Made by a program: the position numbers and the translations under genes. The notes under the pieces were generated by a model, which saw only the letters and a program-made list of their open reading frames with translations, was not told the DNA's origin and did no database searches. 64,000 nucleotides of DNA from Gloeotrichia echinulata CP02. Lineage in GTDB: Bacteria > Cyanobacteriota > Cyanobacteriia > Cyanobacteriales > Nostocaceae. Below, piece by piece: positions 15,990-24,311 of the stretch; position 1 is the stretch's first letter, and the number at the start of each line of letters is the position of its first letter. Location: assembly GCA_038087035.1 (NCBI GenBank), contig CP051187.1:6082001-6146000 (forward strand). The letters run 5' to 3'.

Positions 15990-16277
15990 GTGTTAGAACT
16001 CATTTATTTGATACTTCGGGGAATTCAACCGCTTTTAGTCCCAGTTTGCTTTGTCGCTGCTTGGACTTTAATGATTCTTGTCGTTTGGAGTCTGTGGACG
16101 ACGGCGCGAGACAGTGTAGCCGTAGCCAAGCAAATGCATCAAATCCCCTGTACTAACTGCCAATTTTTTACCGCCGATTACCGTCTCAAATGTACTGTAC
16201 ACCCATCTATCGCCAATACAGAAGAGGCGATCCATTGTGGTGATTTCCAAGCCAAAACCAACCCTTATCTGTACTAG
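15990..16277 (+). CDS. Conserved hypothetical small membrane protein with four cysteines
   Basis: The 95-residue protein is read from GTG 15990. Residues 13-35 form one strong transmembrane helix (LLVPVCFVAAWTLMILVVW). The soluble C-terminal half contains C-T-N-C, LKCTVHP and HCGDF, in other words CxxC followed by two more cysteines, a likely zinc or metal site. I do not know a named family, though similar chlG-adjacent small proteins are likely conserved in cyanobacteria. The position directly after chlG suggests a role at the thylakoid membrane; that is inference only. Confidence 0.7.
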   Translation: MLELIYLILRGIQPLLVPVCFVAAWTLMILVVWSLWTTARDSVAVAKQMHQIPCTNCQFFTADYRLKCTVHPSIANTEEAIHCGDFQAKTNPYLY

Positions 16278-16311
16278 AAATATGCTGAGATGGTGGGAGT
16301 GTCAAAACACC

Positions 16312-16406
16312 TTACAGCAGTTTTCAGGTAAATAGACCACGCGGTAGGGGCGCAAGGCCTTGCGCCCCTACGAGGATCTGTGGTGCAAAGAAATGAAAAT
16401 TATTGT
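16312..16406. mobile_element. TTACAGC-ended MITE-like element with GGGGCGCAAGGCC core
   Basis: It starts TTACAGCAGTTTTCA, ends TGAAAATTATTGTA and has a perfect central palindrome GGGGCGCAAGGCCTTGCGCC. A better preserved copy lies at 34151-34247. Confidence 0.8.
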
Positions 16407-16456
16407 ATGTCTGAGTCAGTATTGATTATTAAATCAAAAACTTGCATAATGCTTTT

Positions 16457-16885
16457 ATGCCAATTCCGCAAGTTGTATTTGATACGAACGTTATTGTTTC
16501 TGGGTTGCGTTCTAAACGTGGCAGTGCTTTCCGTCTACTGACGCTGGTAGGTACAGGTCAATTTGACATCAATCTCTCTGTTCCCCTGGTTTTGGAATAT
16601 CAAGAGGTTTTATCACGAGAACTTTCAAATTTGTATGTCACTGCAACAGATATTGAACAACTAATTGAGTTTCACTGTTCGGTTGCGAAACGACATAGAA
16701 TATTTTTTCTCTGGCGACCATATCTGCCCGATCCAAAAGACGATATGGTGTTAGAACTGGCAGTTAAGGCAGGATGTGATAGTGTAGTGACGTACAACAC
16801 TCGTGACTTTGTTGGCATCGAGCGTTTTGGAATCAGAACAGTTACACCAGCTGAGTTTCTACAATCTATTGGAGCATTGCCATGA
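16457..16885 (+). CDS. PIN-domain toxin (VapC-like ribonuclease)
   Basis: The roughly 142-residue PIN nuclease has the first catalytic aspartate in VVFDTNVIVSGL near residue 9, the later acidic pair in LPDPKDDMVLELAVKAGC and the final aspartate in VVTYNTRDFVG. Family members cleave RNA in a metal-dependent way as toxins. The open frame extends to a TTG five codons upstream, and I prefer the ATG at 16457. The stop codon overlaps the start of the next gene by 4 bp (ATGA). Here the toxin precedes the antitoxin, as in the COG1569-type PIN pairs of cyanobacteria. Confidence 0.85.
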   Translation: MPIPQVVFDTNVIVSGLRSKRGSAFRLLTLVGTGQFDINLSVPLVLEYQEVLSRELSNLYVTATDIEQLIEFHCSVAKRHRIFFLWRPYLPDPKDDMVLELAVKAGCDSVVTYNTRDFVGIERFGIRTVTPAEFLQSIGALP

Positions 16886-17130
16886 GTAACCTCAAAGTTC
16901 AACTTCCTGATTCTTTGTACAAAAGTTTGCAAGAGCTTGCAGAAAAAGATGGTATTTCTGTCGATCAGTTTATTGCCACAGCAGTTGCAGAAAAAATCGC
17001 CGCTTTGACAACTGAAACATATTTAGAAGAGTTGGCAAAACGGGGTAGTCGAGAAAAATATGAAGCTGTCTTGGCGAAAGTCCCAGATGTTGAGCCAGAA
17101 GCTTATGACCAGTTACCGACACCCGAATAA
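16882..17130 (+). CDS. Antitoxin partner of the PIN toxin, ribbon-helix-helix type
   Basis: The 82-residue protein has an N-terminal strand (NLKVQLPDSLYKSLQ) and helices (LAEKDGISVDQFIATAVAEK) matching the RHH DNA-binding fold found in HicB/CopG-like antitoxins. It is followed by an acidic tail (PDVEPEAYDQLPTPE) that would wrap the toxin. It overlaps the toxin gene by 4 bp, so the pair is co-translated and likely autoregulated by the RHH domain. Confidence 0.82.
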   Translation: MSNLKVQLPDSLYKSLQELAEKDGISVDQFIATAVAEKIAALTTETYLEELAKRGSREKYEAVLAKVPDVEPEAYDQLPTPE

Positions 17131-17248
17131 TGCTGCAAAACGCCCGGCTTTTTCAGCAGATTCCAACGTTATAGACAATTAGTTTTAATTTATTTTCGCT
17201 CACTACAATTTGAATGAAAGGCAAATTAAAAAAGTTATGATAAATTGC

Positions 17249-17355
17249 TATAGCACTTCCTATTCAGATGAGGTACAAAATTGTATCACGCGATGTAGGG
17301 GCACGGCACTGCCGTGCCCTTACCGATGTACCTCACTAGGGCGAGAAACGCTGTA
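17249..17355. mobile_element. TATAGC-ended MITE-like element
   Basis: A near-identical copy of the insert at 3413-3519: TATAGCACTTCC at the left, the GTAGGGGCACGGCACTGCC core, and a slightly diverged right end GCTGTA. Confidence 0.8.
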
Positions 17356-17385
17356 ATAACCTAAGTTGCTAGTTAGATCAAGTGG

Positions 17386-17478
17386 CAATACTGCGTAGGT
17401 TTTGAAAATCGCAAAGCGTGAAACCCAAGTCTAGACGTTACATGTAACGTCTCTACATTCGTTAACCGAGCAGTATTG
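17386..17478. mobile_element. CAATACTGC-ended MITE-like element with 10-bp target duplication
   Basis: The ends CAATACTGC and GCAGTATTG form a 9-bp inverted repeat, and the interior includes AGACGTTACATGTAACGTCT. The flanks are identical repeats, GATCAAGTGG, at 17376-17385 and 17479-17488. It is the intact version of the interrupted copy at 3360-3557. A GGTGCGTCAG/CTGACGCACC inverted repeat follows at about 17489-17549. The 434-bp gap holds no gene. Confidence 0.88.
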
Positions 17479-17564
17479 GATCAAGTGGGGTGCGTCAGCA
17501 GCCGAAAATTAGTAACTTTATCCGAAAATTAACCATTCTGACGCACCCTACGGGCTAATACAAA

Positions 17565-18524
17565 CTATGCTGTTTCCATCTCCAACAAAACCTTTAAAAC
17601 TCCTCGTTTCTGCGCCAACTCAAAAGCAGCCAACCCTTCGCTGAGGGGATAATGAGCATGTATCAAGGGTTTTACATCCACTTGTCCTGTAGCTAGTAGC
17701 TGGAGTGCTGGCGCAAAGGGACCGCAGCGAGAACCAATGAGTGTAATTTCATCGACTACTAAAGAAGAAGCATCTAGGCTGAGATTGCCTGCATAGGTAC
17801 TTTTCAAGACTAATGTACCACGGGGACGCAGGGCGCGGCGGGCGATCGCAAATCCTTCGGGATTTCCTGTACACTCAACGGAGATATCGAAATAGCGATC
17901 AACTACAGCGTCGGCTAGTCCAGTTTTAATACCCCTGGCTTCTAGGTTAGCCAGTTTGTCTCGATGACGCCCGACTACCAGCAGTTCACAACCGCTTAAA
18001 GCTAATGTCTGGGCTACTAATTGTCCCAGTTTACCATCGCCAATTACTACCACCCGGTCATCTGCACTCAACGCCACCTGCTGTTGAATTTCTAGGGCTG
18101 CTGCTACAGGTTCGGTAAAAGTCGCTACATCTGTGGTGACATTATCGGGTACAATATGCAGATTCTGTACAGGTAAACAGAGATAGTCTGCAAAGGCGCC
18201 GTGGCGATTGACAATTCCCAAAACTGTACGGTTTTCGCAATGTGTCGGTTGTCCCCGACGACAGAAGCGACAATGACCGCAGACAGCATTAATTTCGCCG
18301 ACTACTCGCTGGTTTATTAGGTTTTCTGGACCTTGTTCGACAACGCCGACAAATTCATGTCCTAAAATGCCAGTGTAGGGATAGTAGCCTCTGAGCAATT
18401 CTAGGTCAGTGTTACAGATACCTGCACGCAAAACGCGCACCAGGGCTTCTCCTGGCGCTGGTTCGGGAATGGATATATCTGTGCAAAATTGCAATTGGTT
18501 GTTTTCGAGCCAGATTCCTTTCAT
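17565..18524 (-). CDS. Zinc-dependent alcohol dehydrogenase family protein (MDR)
   Basis: The 319-residue medium-chain dehydrogenase has the catalytic zinc ligands in RAGICNTDLEL (Cys) and GHEFVGVVE (His-Glu). The structural zinc lobe reads CGHCRFCRRGQPTHC, and the Rossmann motif VVIGDGKLGQLVAQT lies near residues 158-172. It would oxidise or reduce an alcohol or polyol with NAD(P). Substrate prediction is not possible; it resembles the threonine/sorbitol dehydrogenase-like group. It is slightly shorter than typical 340-350 residue members. A clean ATG lies at 18524. It is convergent with the PIN pair and isolated by mobile elements on both sides. Confidence 0.87.
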   Translation of the reverse strand: MKGIWLENNQLQFCTDISIPEPAPGEALVRVLRAGICNTDLELLRGYYPYTGILGHEFVGVVEQGPENLINQRVVGEINAVCGHCRFCRRGQPTHCENRTVLGIVNRHGAFADYLCLPVQNLHIVPDNVTTDVATFTEPVAAALEIQQQVALSADDRVVVIGDGKLGQLVAQTLALSGCELLVVGRHRDKLANLEARGIKTGLADAVVDRYFDISVECTGNPEGFAIARRALRPRGTLVLKSTYAGNLSLDASSLVVDEITLIGSRCGPFAPALQLLATGQVDVKPLIHAHYPLSEGLAAFELAQKRGVLKVLLEMETA

Positions 18525-18545
18525 TTTTAATTATGAATTATGAAT

Positions 18546-18666
18546 CAATACAGTTCAGTTAAGAAAATTGTCGTAGGGGCACGGCACGAATAAAATTGTC
18601 ATTAGAACAAAAGATTTTGGATGTTCCCTACAATGTATACCATTGGAGTCTAACATCCCTGTATTG
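18546..18666. mobile_element. MITE-like element with CAATAC left end and 10-bp target duplication
   Basis: The left end CAATACAGTTCAGTTA is intact. The right end is diverged (TAACATCCCTGTATTG) and the core palindrome is eroded. The flanks are identical repeats, AATTATGAAT, at 18536-18545 and 18667-18676. It lies between divergent genes, 25 bp upstream of the ChaN-like start, so it may affect its promoter. Confidence 0.85.
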
Positions 18667-18691
18667 AATTATGAATTAGGTTGGAACAAAG

Positions 18692-19615
18692 ATGAAAATT
18701 CATTTTCTCAACTCCGTTTCCACCCAGGTTTTTACTTTGTCTCTGGGTATTTTTTTATTTTGGATGTTACCAAGTTATGCTCAAGAAGTAGAAAATCCCT
18801 GTGCTGTCTTTGTTGCCAGTAAATGCGTTAATAGTTTAGCACAAATTTTACCAGAACTGGCAAAGGCGAATGTGGTGTATTTGGGTGAAACTCACGATAG
18901 TCTCGAAGACCACCAAAATCAACTCAAAATTATTCAGCAACTTTATCAGGGTAATTCAAAAATTGTCATCGCTTTAGAAATGTTTCAGCGTCCCTATCAA
19001 GGTGTGATTAATCAATATCTCGCAGGAAAAATCACTGAGGAAGAACTTATAGAACAAAGCGAGTATGCAAAACGCTGGGGTTTTCCTTGGGAATATTACG
19101 CCCCTATCTTGCGATTTGCTCAAGAAAAACAACTCGCGGTTTTAGCTTTAAATACTCCTAGCGAAATTACTCGCCAAGTTGCACGTAAAGGTTTAAACAG
19201 TTTGACAGCATCGCAAAGAGAGCAAATTCCGCCAATATCGGAAATTCGCACAGATAATCAGCAATATCGCCAACTGGTTTTAGCAGCTTTTCAAAATCAT
19301 CAAGCTGCTGGTCATGGTAACAGTGCTAATGCATCCCGCTTTTTTGAGGCGCAAGTTTTGTGGGATGAAACAATGGCTGATTCTATTGCTAAGTTTATCA
19401 GGGCTAATCCAGATTATCAAGTTGTCGTTTTAGCTGGTCAGGGACACATTATTTATGGTTACGGTATTCCCAGCCGTGTCGCTCGTCGTCTTCAGGATAA
19501 AAAACTGATTCAGCGTTCTGTCTTGCTCAGTCCACCAACTGATATTTCTGCAAAAGTAGATCAGGCGATCGCTGATTTTATTTTCCAAATGAGTAATGAG
19601 TTGAGTAATGAGTAA
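18692..19615 (+). CDS. ChaN family exported haem-binding-like protein (DUF399)
   Basis: The 307-residue protein has a signal peptide (residues 1-30, ending PSYAQ). The mature domain has the ChaN/Tiki-type motifs VYLGETHDSLEDHQNQL near residues 61-77, ALEMFQRPYQ, and VVVLAGQGHIIYGYGIPSR near the end, with the conserved Glu and His residues of the EreA/ChaN superfamily. Characterised relatives bind haem or act as metalloproteases. There is no lipobox cysteine after the signal peptide, so it is probably soluble in the periplasm. The stop codon lies in a heptamer repeat array. Confidence 0.85.
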   Translation: MKIHFLNSVSTQVFTLSLGIFLFWMLPSYAQEVENPCAVFVASKCVNSLAQILPELAKANVVYLGETHDSLEDHQNQLKIIQQLYQGNSKIVIALEMFQRPYQGVINQYLAGKITEEELIEQSEYAKRWGFPWEYYAPILRFAQEKQLAVLALNTPSEITRQVARKGLNSLTASQREQIPPISEIRTDNQQYRQLVLAAFQNHQAAGHGNSANASRFFEAQVLWDETMADSIAKFIRANPDYQVVVLAGQGHIIYGYGIPSRVARRLQDKKLIQRSVLLSPPTDISAKVDQAIADFIFQMSNELSNE

Positions 19616-19767
19616 TGAGTAATGAGTAATGAGTAAGGAGTAAGGAGTAATGAGTAATGAGTAATGAGTAAGGAGTAAGGAGTAAGGAGTAATGAGTAAT
19701 GAGTAATGAGTAATGAGTAATGAGTAAGGAGTAATGAGTAATGAGTAATGAGTTGAGTAATGAGTAA
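19588..19767. repeat. Heptanucleotide short tandem repeat (AGTAATG/AGTAAGG)
   Basis: About 24 consecutive 7-bp GAGTAAT or GAGTAAG units begin within the last codons of the ChaN-like gene and continue downstream. Open frames across it on the minus strand are repeat artefacts. Confidence 0.92.
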
Positions 19768-19828
19768 TGATGTTTGTAGTTGCGCTTTAGCGCTCTTGAT
19801 TACCCCACCGCTCAAGCGCAAATACCTG

Positions 19829-20380
19829 TCATAATTTAGGATTACTCTCAATTCGACTTAACCAAATTACCATATCTTCTGCGTGAAATACTACCTCATT
19901 TACCAAGGTTTTGATATAGAACAGTCCATCGCTAATTGTTAAATCTTTAATCCCATACCATGAATCTCTTGTTTGAATTAGAACTTCCAAAGGGATTCCC
20001 AATCTTAATGGATATTTCCGATATTTCCACCAAGTTTGCCACAATAAAACTGATTTGGTACATTGCATTGTATAACCTTTAGGCACTGAGCAAGATTGAT
20101 ATTTGCAGAAGCCTCGCTGATCTATTTCTGCTGTAAATACATACCCGAATTTTGCTAAGGCTTCATTCATCAAGTCTCTATATGATGAATTGGAATTAAT
20201 CCAGAATTCAGATATTTTATTAGTCAGTTTTTTTGTGGCAATTACCCCCTCTTTTTTGGCTATTAGCTGGTTGGTATCATATACCATTTCGGCTGTTAAA
20301 GAAGTGTTAGATAATAAAACTTCTTTTTTGTCGATAGAGTCCCTCACAAATTCTTCGATCAATGATGAATTAGACAACAT
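19829..20380 (-). CDS. Hypothetical protein
   Basis: The 183-residue soluble protein is not one I recognise. It has a polar N-terminus, two short helical stretches (TKKLTNKISEFWIN, RDLMNEALAKFGY), a possible strand-rich middle with a CKYQSC pair of cysteines, then VLLWQTWWKYRKYPLR and LEVLIQTRDSWYGIKD. There is no signal peptide or transmembrane segment. Codon use looks ordinary. It is convergent with the ChaN-like gene and separated from it by a tandem repeat. No strong ribosome binding site is seen before ATG 20380. Confidence 0.6.
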   Translation of the reverse strand: MLSNSSLIEEFVRDSIDKKEVLLSNTSLTAEMVYDTNQLIAKKEGVIATKKLTNKISEFWINSNSSYRDLMNEALAKFGYVFTAEIDQRGFCKYQSCSVPKGYTMQCTKSVLLWQTWWKYRKYPLRLGIPLEVLIQTRDSWYGIKDLTISDGLFYIKTLVNEVVFHAEDMVIWLSRIESNPKL

Positions 20381-20615
20381 GGCTATTTAGAATAGATGAC
20401 CTATTAGTTAATCAGGGAACTCCCAAGAAGAAAAATAGCCACTAGAATCTGTCAACGATCAACCGTCAACAGTTGCGATGAAATATTTTTTATTTGGAAT
20501 TCCCTAAGTCCACAGATAAGCTCATCCCATCCCTTGAAAATCAGTTGTCATTTATCAACGGTCAGAAATAAAACTAACCATTGACTATTAACCACTGACG
20601 GCGGCTGGTAACTTT

Positions 20616-20755
20616 AATCGCCTGTGTAAAGACAAAAAGCTTTCCCGCCGCCTGAGATAATTTACACTGTGTATTTATATATACGGTTGAAATAATTTAT
20701 TTCCTGATAGATCGACAAAATAGCCCGGAAAATTTTTTGTCTTTCCCAGGCGATT
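20616..20755. repeat. 140-bp element bounded by imperfect 29-bp inverted repeats
   Basis: The left arm AATCGCCTGTGTAAAGACAA (20616-20645) pairs with the right arm ending TTGTCTTTCCCAGGCGATT (20727-20755), with few mismatches. It could be a MITE or the paired ends of a deleted insertion sequence. It may also serve as a hairpin downstream of the phosphatase gene that ends at 20775. The rest of 20381-20774 holds no gene. Confidence 0.6.
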
Positions 20756-20774
20756 TTCGGTTTTCAATTCCGGT

Positions 20775-21581
20775 TTAAATTTTTACTCCTTCGAGAAATG
20801 GTGTAAACACAGACACCAATTCTGGGCGACTGACAACAAGGGTGGGGAAAGGGCGATCGCTATAATCTTCTCCTGGTGTTAAGGGAAATGGGTCTGATTT
20901 CAACCATACCCAAGTACCACCAGCAGCTTGGACAATCGCCCAAGCTGCTGCGAAATCCCATACTTTTGGTGTCGCTTCAATTCCCCCTAGGGTGGCGCCA
21001 GTCGCAACAGTCAGGAAGTTATAGCTAGCAACTCCCAAAATGCGAATTTTGCAGGGAAAGCTTGGTTGGATCACTCCGGTACTGCGGGAACAAAGGTTAA
21101 AAAAGTGATGATTACTGGGAGCATCTTTGCTAGTGTGGATGGGATGATGATTGAGAAAAGCCCCAGTTGGCGTTACTAATCCAGATGTACCTTGCCAAAA
21201 TCCATAAAAGGCTTGGTCTAGTGGTGGTACGTAAATATAACCAAAAATCGGCGTACCTTGATACAGTAAGCCGAGGGAAATCGACCAAATGGGAAGCCCC
21301 CGTGTAAAGTTAGTTGTACCGTCCACAGGGTCAAGCACCCAACACCATTCTGTCCCCGGAAACACCCGTTCGCTTTCTTCGGTGAGAATTCCGTAACCTG
21401 CAAAATTAGAAGCGATCGCATCCCGAATTTCCTGATCGGCCCATTTATCGGCTTGCGTCACCAAACTACCATCAGCTTTGAGCGAAGGCTGTACCTGTCC
21501 AAAATCCTGCATCAATTGCTTACCCACTCTGGTAGTAGTAGTTTGGGCAAACTCAAGCACCGTTGTCCAAAAATCAGTCAT
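20775..21581 (-). CDS. Inositol monophosphatase family protein
   Basis: The 268-residue Mg-dependent sugar phosphatase has motif 1 GILTEESERVF (metal-binding glutamates near residue 69), motif 2 WVLDPVDGTTNFTRG near 81-95 and motif 3 GGIEATPKVWDFAAAWAIVQ near 204-223. Family members dephosphorylate inositol phosphates, histidinol phosphate or other sugar phosphates; cyanobacterial paralogues include HisN-type enzymes. The motifs do not settle the substrate. ATG at 21581. It is divergent from the HigA-like gene. Confidence 0.9.
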   Translation of the reverse strand: MTDFWTTVLEFAQTTTTRVGKQLMQDFGQVQPSLKADGSLVTQADKWADQEIRDAIASNFAGYGILTEESERVFPGTEWCWVLDPVDGTTNFTRGLPIWSISLGLLYQGTPIFGYIYVPPLDQAFYGFWQGTSGLVTPTGAFLNHHPIHTSKDAPSNHHFFNLCSRSTGVIQPSFPCKIRILGVASYNFLTVATGATLGGIEATPKVWDFAAAWAIVQAAGGTWVWLKSDPFPLTPGEDYSDRPFPTLVVSRPELVSVFTPFLEGVKI

Positions 21582-21690
21582 CTGCGTTTATCAGGGTTGT
21601 TCTGCGGCTTCAAATATCTTAACTAATTCCCGCTCCTCGTCCCGCACTGAATTGCCTACCTTATATCTTGCACTTTTTTAATATGGAAAA

Positions 21691-22089
21691 ATGACCAGTA
21701 CTTTTAATCCTGAATCTTACGGTAAACTGCTAGCCGAATATAAACCAAAAACAATTACTAACGCCCAAGAAAACGAACAAGCGATCGCACTCGCCCAAAA
21801 CTTAGAGCATCGCCCCAATCGTACACCAGAAGAGGATATGCTTTTGGAACTGTTGGTGACATTAATCGAAAAATTTGAAGAAAGTAATTACCCAATCCCT
21901 CAAGGTACGCCCCATTTAATGCTAATGCATCTAATGGATGCACGGGATATGACAATCGAAGCATTAGCTGAGGTAATTGGCTCATTGGAAGATGTGCGAG
22001 AAATTATTAATGGCTTACGCCCCATCAACAAATCTGAAGTAGAAGCACTTGCAAACTATTTTCACGTAGATGCTAGCTTATTTACCTAG
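21691..22089 (+). CDS. HigA-like antitoxin / helix-turn-helix protein
   Basis: The 132-residue protein has an N-terminal helical region (NAQENEQAIALAQNLEHRP, TPEEDMLLELLVTLIEKFEE) and a C-terminal HTH resembling HigA (MTIEALAEVIGSLEDVREII then LRPINKSEVEALANYFHVDASLF). HigA-type proteins neutralise an RNase toxin and repress their own operon. No HigB toxin gene is adjacent on either side, so this is a solitary antitoxin or a regulator. Confidence 0.82.
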   Translation: MTSTFNPESYGKLLAEYKPKTITNAQENEQAIALAQNLEHRPNRTPEEDMLLELLVTLIEKFEESNYPIPQGTPHLMLMHLMDARDMTIEALAEVIGSLEDVREIINGLRPINKSEVEALANYFHVDASLFT

Positions 22090-22098
22090 CTTGACTTT

Positions 22099-22209
22099 TA
22101 TTTTAGCTTGTAAACCATTCAAAAAATCAAGAACAGTTCCTAGACCATCAAGCCTCGCCATTAGCAAGCTGCTCCAATACAGATGTAAAAGCTTCTGTAG
22201 CAACCATTT
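22099..22209 (-). pseudogene. Remnant of a ParE/Phd toxin-antitoxin module
   Basis: These 111 bp match 25203-25314, the junction where the Phd-like antitoxin ends and its RelE/ParE-like toxin begins, at about 90 percent by eye, including the CCATCAAGCCTCGCCATTAG overlap. Neither gene is otherwise present, so this is a fragment left after deletion. The rest of the gap to 22498 is AT-rich, with no gene seen. Confidence 0.75.
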
Positions 22210-22498
22210 TTGTTTGAAAAAATATAAGTATCCGTAGTTAGGGCTATGCCCACCTTATCCTGCTTATGGTGGGATCGACAGTAATTAAACAAAAATTAAT
22301 TTTAGTAAACTTTTTATTTTTATTTCATTGGAGTAATTTCAATAAATCAAGTTTTAATTAAAAAGCTAAAGTTTACAAATAACAAAAATAGCACAAGCTT
22401 ATTATGGTTACGTAGCTAACAAGTAGTTATTTGCCATATTTGCAAATAACGTAAAATTTATGAGATTGTAATCCACCAACAAATAGAGGGATCTACCT

Positions 22499-23173
22499 GT
22501 GTTAAACAAACTAGCTTTCGTTGCTGTTATGGGTTTATTGACGATAACAGTTGCATCCCCGTCCCAAGCGCAAGACTTCTCCGAGCAATTGGAATTAGGA
22601 ACTGTCTATATTAATAAGACAGTGGATGCAGGTCTATTTGTATACCCGGCTCAGGCAAAGAAAGCCTTGACTTGGACGAGTAAACATGCGCCCGTCGTAT
22701 CTGGCGGAAAAACTTACATTTTTGTTGGAACTGATTATATATCAAATGGATACATTGGTGATACAAATGTAACTGAAGCCAGATCACTCCTTTGCATTCG
22801 TAAATCACCAGACCTGACAATCAATCCAATTCCATCTTATGCTTACACCATCATTAGCCCTGGTGGTGCATCTACCAACACTTGGTCTGGTGGACAAGTC
22901 TTCGCTATTCCTAACGTTGTCGGTACATCTTTGGTATCGCAAGCATATGCAGATAACCTATGCCAGACAGAAGGTCTACGTGCTTATAATTTATCTGGGT
23001 TCAGAATGGCAGAGTTTCATGATGGGACTGGTGCATGGCCAGGATGGAATTTTTGGGCGCAAGCTGCTTCGCAATTTAATGGTTTGAGTCCGCATCCAGC
23101 TGATAATCTCACTCCCATTGCCAATATGCGCTATTGGGTGAGGATTAACGATCAAAATGCAAATCCTTGGTAG
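22499..23173 (+). CDS. Hypothetical secreted protein
   Basis: The 224-residue protein starts at GTG 22499 with GAGGGA 10 bases upstream. A signal peptide (LAFVAVMGLLTITVASPSQA) is cleaved near residue 24. The mature part is rich in aromatic and small residues, with two cysteines (LLCIRKS, NLCQTEGL) that could pair and repeated Trp-Gly segments (WPGWNFWAQ). I do not recognise a family. The compact, tryptophan- and glycine-rich mature domain suggests a secreted beta-rich fold. The gene is preceded by AT-rich DNA and followed by a probable terminator. Confidence 0.7.
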   Translation: MLNKLAFVAVMGLLTITVASPSQAQDFSEQLELGTVYINKTVDAGLFVYPAQAKKALTWTSKHAPVVSGGKTYIFVGTDYISNGYIGDTNVTEARSLLCIRKSPDLTINPIPSYAYTIISPGGASTNTWSGGQVFAIPNVVGTSLVSQAYADNLCQTEGLRAYNLSGFRMAEFHDGTGAWPGWNFWAQAASQFNGLSPHPADNLTPIANMRYWVRINDQNANPW

Positions 23174-23286
23174 TTATAATTTGAAAACTTGACTCTTCTG
23201 TGCTGAGTAGAAGCAAAATGTTCTAAGGGAAAATATCAGGGCTATTTAATTCCAGTTTTTATGGCTGGTTTATTGAAAGCACTGGT

Positions 23287-23317
23287 AAACTCCACCTACA
23301 AGGGGGTGGAGTTTTTT
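23287..23317 (+). terminator. Rho-independent terminator
   Basis: The stem AAACTCCACC/GGTGGAGTTT has a short loop and ends in TTTTTT, 114 bp after the secreted-protein stop codon. Confidence 0.8.
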
Positions 23318-23438
23318 ATGCTGCAGCTACGCCCGTGATAGACATCGCTAAAAATCAGACCCAAATATTTCGCCCAAAAGTGTGAAAATGGATATAGGTT
23401 TGTAGCCCAGTCCGCGAACAAAAACGGGAGATACTCCT

Positions 23439-24017
23439 ATGACAGCACTGACATTAAACCTCAATTCTGTAATTAAACTGACAAAAGACCAGTTTTATCA
23501 ATTGTGTGCAGAAAATCCAGATTTAAAATTAGAACGCAATGCCCAAGGAGAATTAATTATAATGCCACCAACAGGAGGAGAAACAGGAAAAAGTAATTCT
23601 ACTATTAACGCTCAAATATGGTTCTGGAACGACCAAAATCAATTGGGCGAAGTTTTTGATTCATCAACTGGATTTACGTTACCTTCAGGGGCTGACCGTT
23701 CTCCTGATGTTTCTTGGGTAGAAAAATCTCGTTGGGATGCTTTGACTAAAGAACAAAAAGAAAAATTTATTCCCCTATGTCCCGATTTTGTTATCGAGAT
23801 AATGTCACCTAATGACAGCTTGAAAAAAACTCAGATGAAGATGCAAGAGTATATCGAAAATGGTTGTCGTCTAGGTTGGTTGCTCAACCGAAAAAAACAG
23901 GAAGTAGAAATTTATCGTCCCGGAAAAGATGTGGAACTTTTAAAATTACCTCAAACTATTTCCGGGGAAAATGTTTTACCCGGTTTTGTACTAAATATGC
24001 AAAAAATTTGGGGATAA
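23439..24017 (+). CDS. Uma2 family (DUF820) putative restriction endonuclease
   Basis: The 192-residue PD-(D/E)XK-type protein has an N-terminal MPPTGGETGKSN segment, the catalytic aspartate in RSPDVSWVEKSRW near residue 90, FVIEIMSPNDSLKKTQMKM near 116-134 with the catalytic glutamate, and LGWLLNRKKQEVEIYRPG. This is the classic Uma2 layout, distinct from the array at 9.4-12.3 kb and without a repeat tail. A GGGAG motif precedes ATG 23439. It is convergent with the toxin gene at 24021, 3 bp away. Confidence 0.88.
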   Translation: MTALTLNLNSVIKLTKDQFYQLCAENPDLKLERNAQGELIIMPPTGGETGKSNSTINAQIWFWNDQNQLGEVFDSSTGFTLPSGADRSPDVSWVEKSRWDALTKEQKEKFIPLCPDFVIEIMSPNDSLKKTQMKMQEYIENGCRLGWLLNRKKQEVEIYRPGKDVELLKLPQTISGENVLPGFVLNMQKIWG

Positions 24018-24020
24018 ATA

Positions 24021-24311
24021 TTAAGGATGAGGCGTAATTGCCAAGATTGTTATCACTCCTTGATCTGGACCGTAGTACCAAAACACTCTAAATGCGGCTG
24101 GTGTTTTATTCTCTACGTATGCTTCAAATACTTCTTCCCCATTTGGACCACATAAATCATCAAATTTATGAGTTTGCAAACCGGGATGACGCAGATTATT
24201 TTCCATCAAAGCCAGCGTTTTGGCTACTTTCCGATACTTTTTGGGGTCAGTTTGCTCTAAATTGTTCAATGCATCCCTGGCTTCAGTCGAATATTGCAGA
24301 TGAAATTGCAT
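24021..24311 (-). CDS. RelE/ParE-like toxin
   Basis: The 96-residue basic protein has the RelE/ParE layout: an N-terminal strand and helix (FHLQYSTEARDALNNLEQT), a second helix with KKYRKVAKTLALMEN, then strands EVFEAYVEN and AFRVFWYYGPDQGVITILAITPHP. RelE-type toxins cut mRNA on the ribosome, and ParE-type toxins poison gyrase; this cannot be decided here. Its ATG shares one base with the stop codon of the upstream gene (TAATG), so it is co-translated. A truncated copy lies at 25566-25704. Confidence 0.78.
   Translation of the reverse strand: MQFHLQYSTEARDALNNLEQTDPKKYRKVAKTLALMENNLRHPGLQTHKFDDLCGPNGEEVFEAYVENKTPAAFRVFWYYGPDQGVITILAITPHP

Noticed and set aside
19561..19851. 96-codon minus-strand frame
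   Set aside because: Translation of the GAGTAAT heptamer array (repeated SLLITHY units).
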